Below are positions 61,454-64,000 of a stretch of DNA of 64,000 nucleotides, piece by piece (the first letter of the stretch is position 1; each line of letters starts with the position of its first letter). A program made the translations under genes and the position numbers. The notes under the pieces were generated by a model that was given only the letters and a program-made list of their open reading frames with translations, did not search any database and had not been told where the DNA came from. The DNA is from Clostridia bacterium. Lineage in GTDB: Bacteria > Bacillota > Clostridia > Christensenellales > Borkfalkiaceae. The stretch is taken from the NCBI GenBank assembly GCA_017399035.1, contig JAFQEM010000002.1:1-64000 (forward strand), written 5' to 3'.

Positions 61454-61990
61454 TTAGTAATTGATAACGCGAAGTTGGAAATAAGCCTTGGGGTGGTCGC
61501 AAACGGGGCATTTTTCAGGTGCTTCTGGGCTGTCTACGATATGTCCGCAGTTACGGCAAATCCAAACCACTTTTTCATTTTTCTTAAACACCGTGCCGTC
61601 TTCAATGTTTTTAAGAAGAGCAAGATATCTTTCTTCGTGTTCTTTTTCAATAGCGGCAACGCCTGCAAAAAGCCTTGCAATATCTTCAAAACCTTCTTCA
61701 CGAGCCTCTTTTTCCATACGAGCGTACATTTCCGTCCACTCACCGTTTTCACCTGCGGCAGCATCTTTAAGATTTTCTATCGTTGGGCCAACGCCGTCGT
61801 GCAAAAGTTTGAACCAAATTTTAGCGTGTTCTTTTTCGTTGTCTGCTGTTTCTAAAAACAAAGACGCAATTTGTTCATAGCCTTCTTTTTTTGCTTTAGA
61901 AGCGTAATAGGTATATTTATTGCGCGCTTGACTTTCGCCAGCAAACGCTTCCATAAGATTTTTTTCTGTTTTAGTTCCTTTCAAATTCAT
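61454..61990 (-). CDS. rbr: rubrerythrin
   Basis: The 178-residue non-haem iron protein reduces hydrogen peroxide in anaerobes. The N-terminal four-helix diiron domain has Glu ligands in [25 protein letters not shown] and [11 protein letters not shown]. The C-terminal rubredoxin module has CRNCG and CPVCD. Its presence supports an anaerobic lifestyle. AGGAGG precedes the ATG. It is monocistronic. Confidence 0.95.
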   Translation of the reverse strand: MNLKGTKTEKNLMEAFAGESQARNKYTYYASKAKKEGYEQIASLFLETADNEKEHAKIWFKLLHDGVGPTIENLKDAAAGENGEWTEMYARMEKEAREEGFEDIARLFAGVAAIEKEHEERYLALLKNIEDGTVFKKNEKVVWICRNCGHIVDSPEAPEKCPVCDHPKAYFQLRVINY

Positions 61991-62070
61991 TTTTAATCCT
62001 CCTAAAAAGTTTTATCAAACAAATTATATTTAATAAAATAATTTTTGTCAATAAAGTTTTTAAATTTTAT

Positions 62071-62286
62071 TTAAAATTCTTTTTTATCAAGTAAAAAGTC
62101 TGCCGATACGTCTAAAATATCACACAGCAAAGAAAAAGTTTCAAGCGAGGGCAGGGCTTTTCCGTTTTTATACATAGACATTGTTGCCTTTGTAATCCCT
62201 AATCTTTTTGCAACTTGAGCGTAAGATAAATGTGAAGTTTTCATAGCTTCTTGCAATTTAACACCAAAAACGTTTCTAATATCCAT
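62071..62286 (-). CDS. small XRE-family regulator (71 aa)
   Basis: The 71-residue protein is a bare lambda-type helix-turn-helix: LSYAQVAKRLGITKATMSMY, KNGKALPSLETFSLLCDILD, VSADFLLD. It is divergent from a 60-residue zinc-finger gene, and the operator in that gene's promoter (AGTTAGAT/ATCTAACT) is probably its target. Confidence 0.8.
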   Translation of the reverse strand: MDIRNVFGVKLQEAMKTSHLSYAQVAKRLGITKATMSMYKNGKALPSLETFSLLCDILDVSADFLLDKKEF

Positions 62287-62302
62287 AACAACAGTTTAAT
62301 AC

Positions 62303-62348
62303 AATCTAACTATTTTTACTTGACAGTTAGATATAATCTAACTATAAT
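62303..62348 (+). promoter_or_regulatory. promoter with operator in the spacer
   Basis: TTGACA (62320-62325) and TATAAT (62343-62348) are 17 apart. The spacer is a perfect palindrome, AGTTAGAT-ATA-ATCTAACT (62325-62343), with a further half-site AATCTAACTA at 62303-62312. Repressor bound there would occlude RNA polymerase. Confidence 0.75.
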
Positions 62349-62400
62349 ATATGTAATATTTTCTTTTTTAGTCGACAAAAATATTAAAGCGAGGTTAGGT

Positions 62401-62583
62401 ATGAAAAAACAAAAGAAGAAAGAAATAAATAAAATAGAAAAATGCGTTATATGTGAAAGTGAAACAGATTATTTTTTTAACACGCCGGTTAGTGAAAGAA
62501 GGTGTTACGTAGAGGGCGTTGGGCAATTATGTGAAAAATGTTATTGCCATTTTTTTATAAAAAAGAAAAAGGACGGAATATAA
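62401..62583 (+). CDS. small zinc-finger protein (60 aa)
   Basis: The 60-residue product has a Lys-rich start, CVICESETDYFFNTPVSERR and later CEKCYCHFF, that is two CxxC pairs about 30 residues apart, consistent with one zinc-binding fold. GAGG precedes the ATG at 62401; the longer frame would start within the divergent gene. It is controlled by the operator-bearing promoter and has its own hairpin terminator. Function unknown; the pair with the small XRE repressor resembles a minimal regulatory cassette. Confidence 0.65.
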   Translation: MKKQKKKEINKIEKCVICESETDYFFNTPVSERRCYVEGVGQLCEKCYCHFFIKKKKDGI

Positions 62584-62585
62584 AT

Positions 62586-62618
62586 AAAAGCAGGTTATCA
62601 AACGATAGCCTGCTTTTA
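62586..62618. terminator. bidirectional terminator
   Basis: AAAGCAGGTTATC and GATAGCCTGCTTT form a 13-bp stem (one G-T/A mismatch region) between the convergent zinc-finger gene and glyQS. Confidence 0.7.
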
Positions 62619-62635
62619 ATTTTGCTTTAATTCAA

Positions 62636-64000
62636 TTAAAATTTAATTTTTTCTGCGATATAATCTTTGAGTTCTGCAATAGGTATGCGAACTTGTTGCA
62701 TAGAATCTCTATCGCGGATAGTAACTGCATTGTCTTCTAAAGTATCAAAGTCAACTGTTACGCAGAAAGGTGTTCCAATTTCATCTTGACGGCGATAACG
62801 CTTACCTATTGAACCAGATTCGTCGTAATCAACAGGGAAAGACTTGATAAGGTCAGAATAAATTTCATCCGCCTTGTCGCCAAGTTTTTTAGACAAAGGC
62901 AAAATTGCCGCTTTGAAAGGCGCAAGGGTGGGGTGCAAGTGAAGAACCGTTCTAACGTCGTTCTTTTCAGCGTCGATAACTTCTTCTTCAAAAGCGTTGC
63001 AAAGCACTGCAAGCACCGTTCTTTCTACGCCAAGGCTAGGTTCAACAACGTAGGGGATATATCTTTCGTTGGTTTCTTGGTCAAAATAAGAAAGGTCTTT
63101 GCCAGAAACGTTTTTATGTTGAGTAAGGTCGTAATCAGTTCTGTCTGCAACGCCCCAAAGTTCGCCCCAACCAAACGGGAACAAGAACTCAAAGTCGGTT
63201 GTCGCTTTAGAATAGAAACAAAGTTCTTCAGGGTCGTGGTCGCGAAGTCTTAACTTTTCTTCTTTAATGCCGATAGAAAGCAACCAGTTGTGGCAGAAAG
63301 AACGCCAGTAATTAAACCACTCTAAATCCGTTCCGGGTTTGCAGAAGAATTCAAGTTCCATTTGTTCAAATTCACGAACACGGAAAATAAAGTTACCGGG
63401 GGTGATTTCGTTACGGAAAGATTTACCTATTTGAGCAATACCAAACGGCATTTTCTTTCTAGTTGTTCTTTGAACGTTTACAAAGTTTGTGAAAATTCCT
63501 TGAGCGGTTTCAGGGCGAAGATAAACGGTATTCTTTGCATCTTCGGTTACGCCTTGGAAAGTTTTAAACATAAGGTTGAATTGACGAATATCCGTAAAGT
63601 TATGTTTTTTACAGGTGGGGCAAGGGATATTGTGTTCTTCAACAAAGTTTTTCATTTCTTCGTGAGAAAACGCGTCGATAGGTTTAGAAAGGGTAAAGTT
63701 GTTTTCATTTGCCCAGTCTTCAATAAGTTTATCAGCGCGGAATCTTTCGTGGCACTCACGGCAGTCCATAAGCGGGTCTGAAAAACCAGCCAAATGTCCA
63801 GATGCAACCCACGTTTGAGGGTTCATTAAAATAGCGGCGTCAAGCCCAACGTTAAGTTTGTTTTCGGTAACGAATTTTTGCCACCAAGCGCGTTTAACGT
63901 TGTTTTTAAGTTCTACACCCAAAGGGCCGTAATCCCAAGTATTTGCAAGCCCACCGTAGATTTCACTACCGGGGAATATAAAGCCTCTACCTTTGCAGAG
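62636..64000 (-). CDS. glyQS: glycine-tRNA ligase, dimer type (partial)
   Basis: The gene enters from the right edge and lacks its first codons. The visible part starts at [20 protein letters not shown], the normal beginning of the alpha2-type class II glycyl-tRNA synthetase. [11 protein letters not shown] and CPTCKKHNF (zinc-like pairs), [12 protein letters not shown] (motif 2 region), [19 protein letters not shown] and the C-terminal anticodon-binding domain ([15 protein letters not shown]) follow. It is not the tetrameric GlyQ/GlyS type. A TTG at 63922 is not the start, because the frame continues upstream with conserved sequence. Confidence 0.93.
   Translation of the reverse strand, partial: LCKGRGFIFPGSEIYGGLANTWDYGPLGVELKNNVKRAWWQKFVTENKLNVGLDAAILMNPQTWVASGHLAGFSDPLMDCRECHERFRADKLIEDWANENNFTLSKPIDAFSHEEMKNFVEEHNIPCPTCKKHNFTDIRQFNLMFKTFQGVTEDAKNTVYLRPETAQGIFTNFVNVQRTTRKKMPFGIAQIGKSFRNEITPGNFIFRVREFEQMELEFFCKPGTDLEWFNYWRSFCHNWLLSIGIKEEKLRLRDHDPEELCFYSKATTDFEFLFPFGWGELWGVADRTDYDLTQHKNVSGKDLSYFDQETNERYIPYVVEPSLGVERTVLAVLCNAFEEEVIDAEKNDVRTVLHLHPTLAPFKAAILPLSKKLGDKADEIYSDLIKSFPVDYDESGSIGKRYRRQDEIGTPFCVTVDFDTLEDNAVTIRDRDSMQQVRIPIAELKDYIAEKIKF

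Noticed and set aside
62636..63922. Complete glycyl-tRNA synthetase starting at TTG 63922
   Set aside because: Conserved N-terminal sequence continues in frame to the window edge, so the gene is partial.
1..64000. CRISPR array
   Set aside because: No set of regularly spaced identical repeats was seen; the repeats found are att sites, CIRCE operators and operator cassettes.

Overview
The window looks like chromosome from an AT-rich, low-GC Gram-positive bacterium of the Clostridia type, probably uncultured. Supporting features are HrcA/CIRCE heat-shock control, a ZTP riboswitch on the purine genes, a large single-chain PurL, an iron-sulfur-type PurF, CdaA, VanW, a SipW-type signal peptide, a dimer-type glycyl-tRNA synthetase and AGGAGG-like ribosome sites. 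I cannot name the species from sequence alone.

Layout. Positions 434-9235 are housekeeping genes on the + strand: comEC, holA, cdaA, a 46-residue membrane peptide, a DUF1015 protein overlapping aspartate kinase, malic enzyme and a small MGMT-like protein, followed by tRNA-Pro(CGG). Positions 9546-22112 are an integrated element of about 12.5 kb. A 26-bp direct repeat bounds it, and the right copy is the 3' end of tRNA-Ser(GCU). It has a tyrosine integrase, a cI-like repressor facing a leftward early operon, a Zot-like ATPase, two large secreted membrane-anchored proteins, a 38-residue membrane peptide and three very basic proteins. No tailed-phage capsid, terminase or tail gene was recognised. 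Its logic resembles a filamentous (inovirus-like) or enveloped temperate virus, and it is the most novel part of the window.

Positions 22497-26413 hold VanW and the TrkA/TrkH potassium system. Positions 26463-39248 are a purine operon: ZTP riboswitch, purE, purF, purM, purN, purO-type IMP cyclohydrolase, stand-alone AICAR formyltransferase, purD, purL and fhs. Together with purC and purB, which must lie elsewhere, these would make IMP, and Fhs supplies the 10-formyl-THF used by PurN and AICAR formyltransferase. purL carries an in-frame TAA at its 25th codon.

Positions 39252-47361 hold a repressor/SHOCT membrane pair, a decayed small gene, an ATP-grasp/SGNH pair, CIRCE-controlled hsp20 and htpG, and a SipW-type surface protein. 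That protein's promoter has an 11-G tract between -35 and -10, which suggests phase variation. Positions 47415-59464 hold an ABC/FtsX exporter and the operon hrcA-grpE-dnaK-(two YgjV-family genes)-dnaJ-prmA-mtaB-hinT, with a MITE-like palindromic element between grpE and dnaK. The right end holds a CDF metal transporter, a Pr6Pr-like membrane protein, rubrerythrin, a small repressor facing a zinc-finger gene, and glyQS running off the edge.
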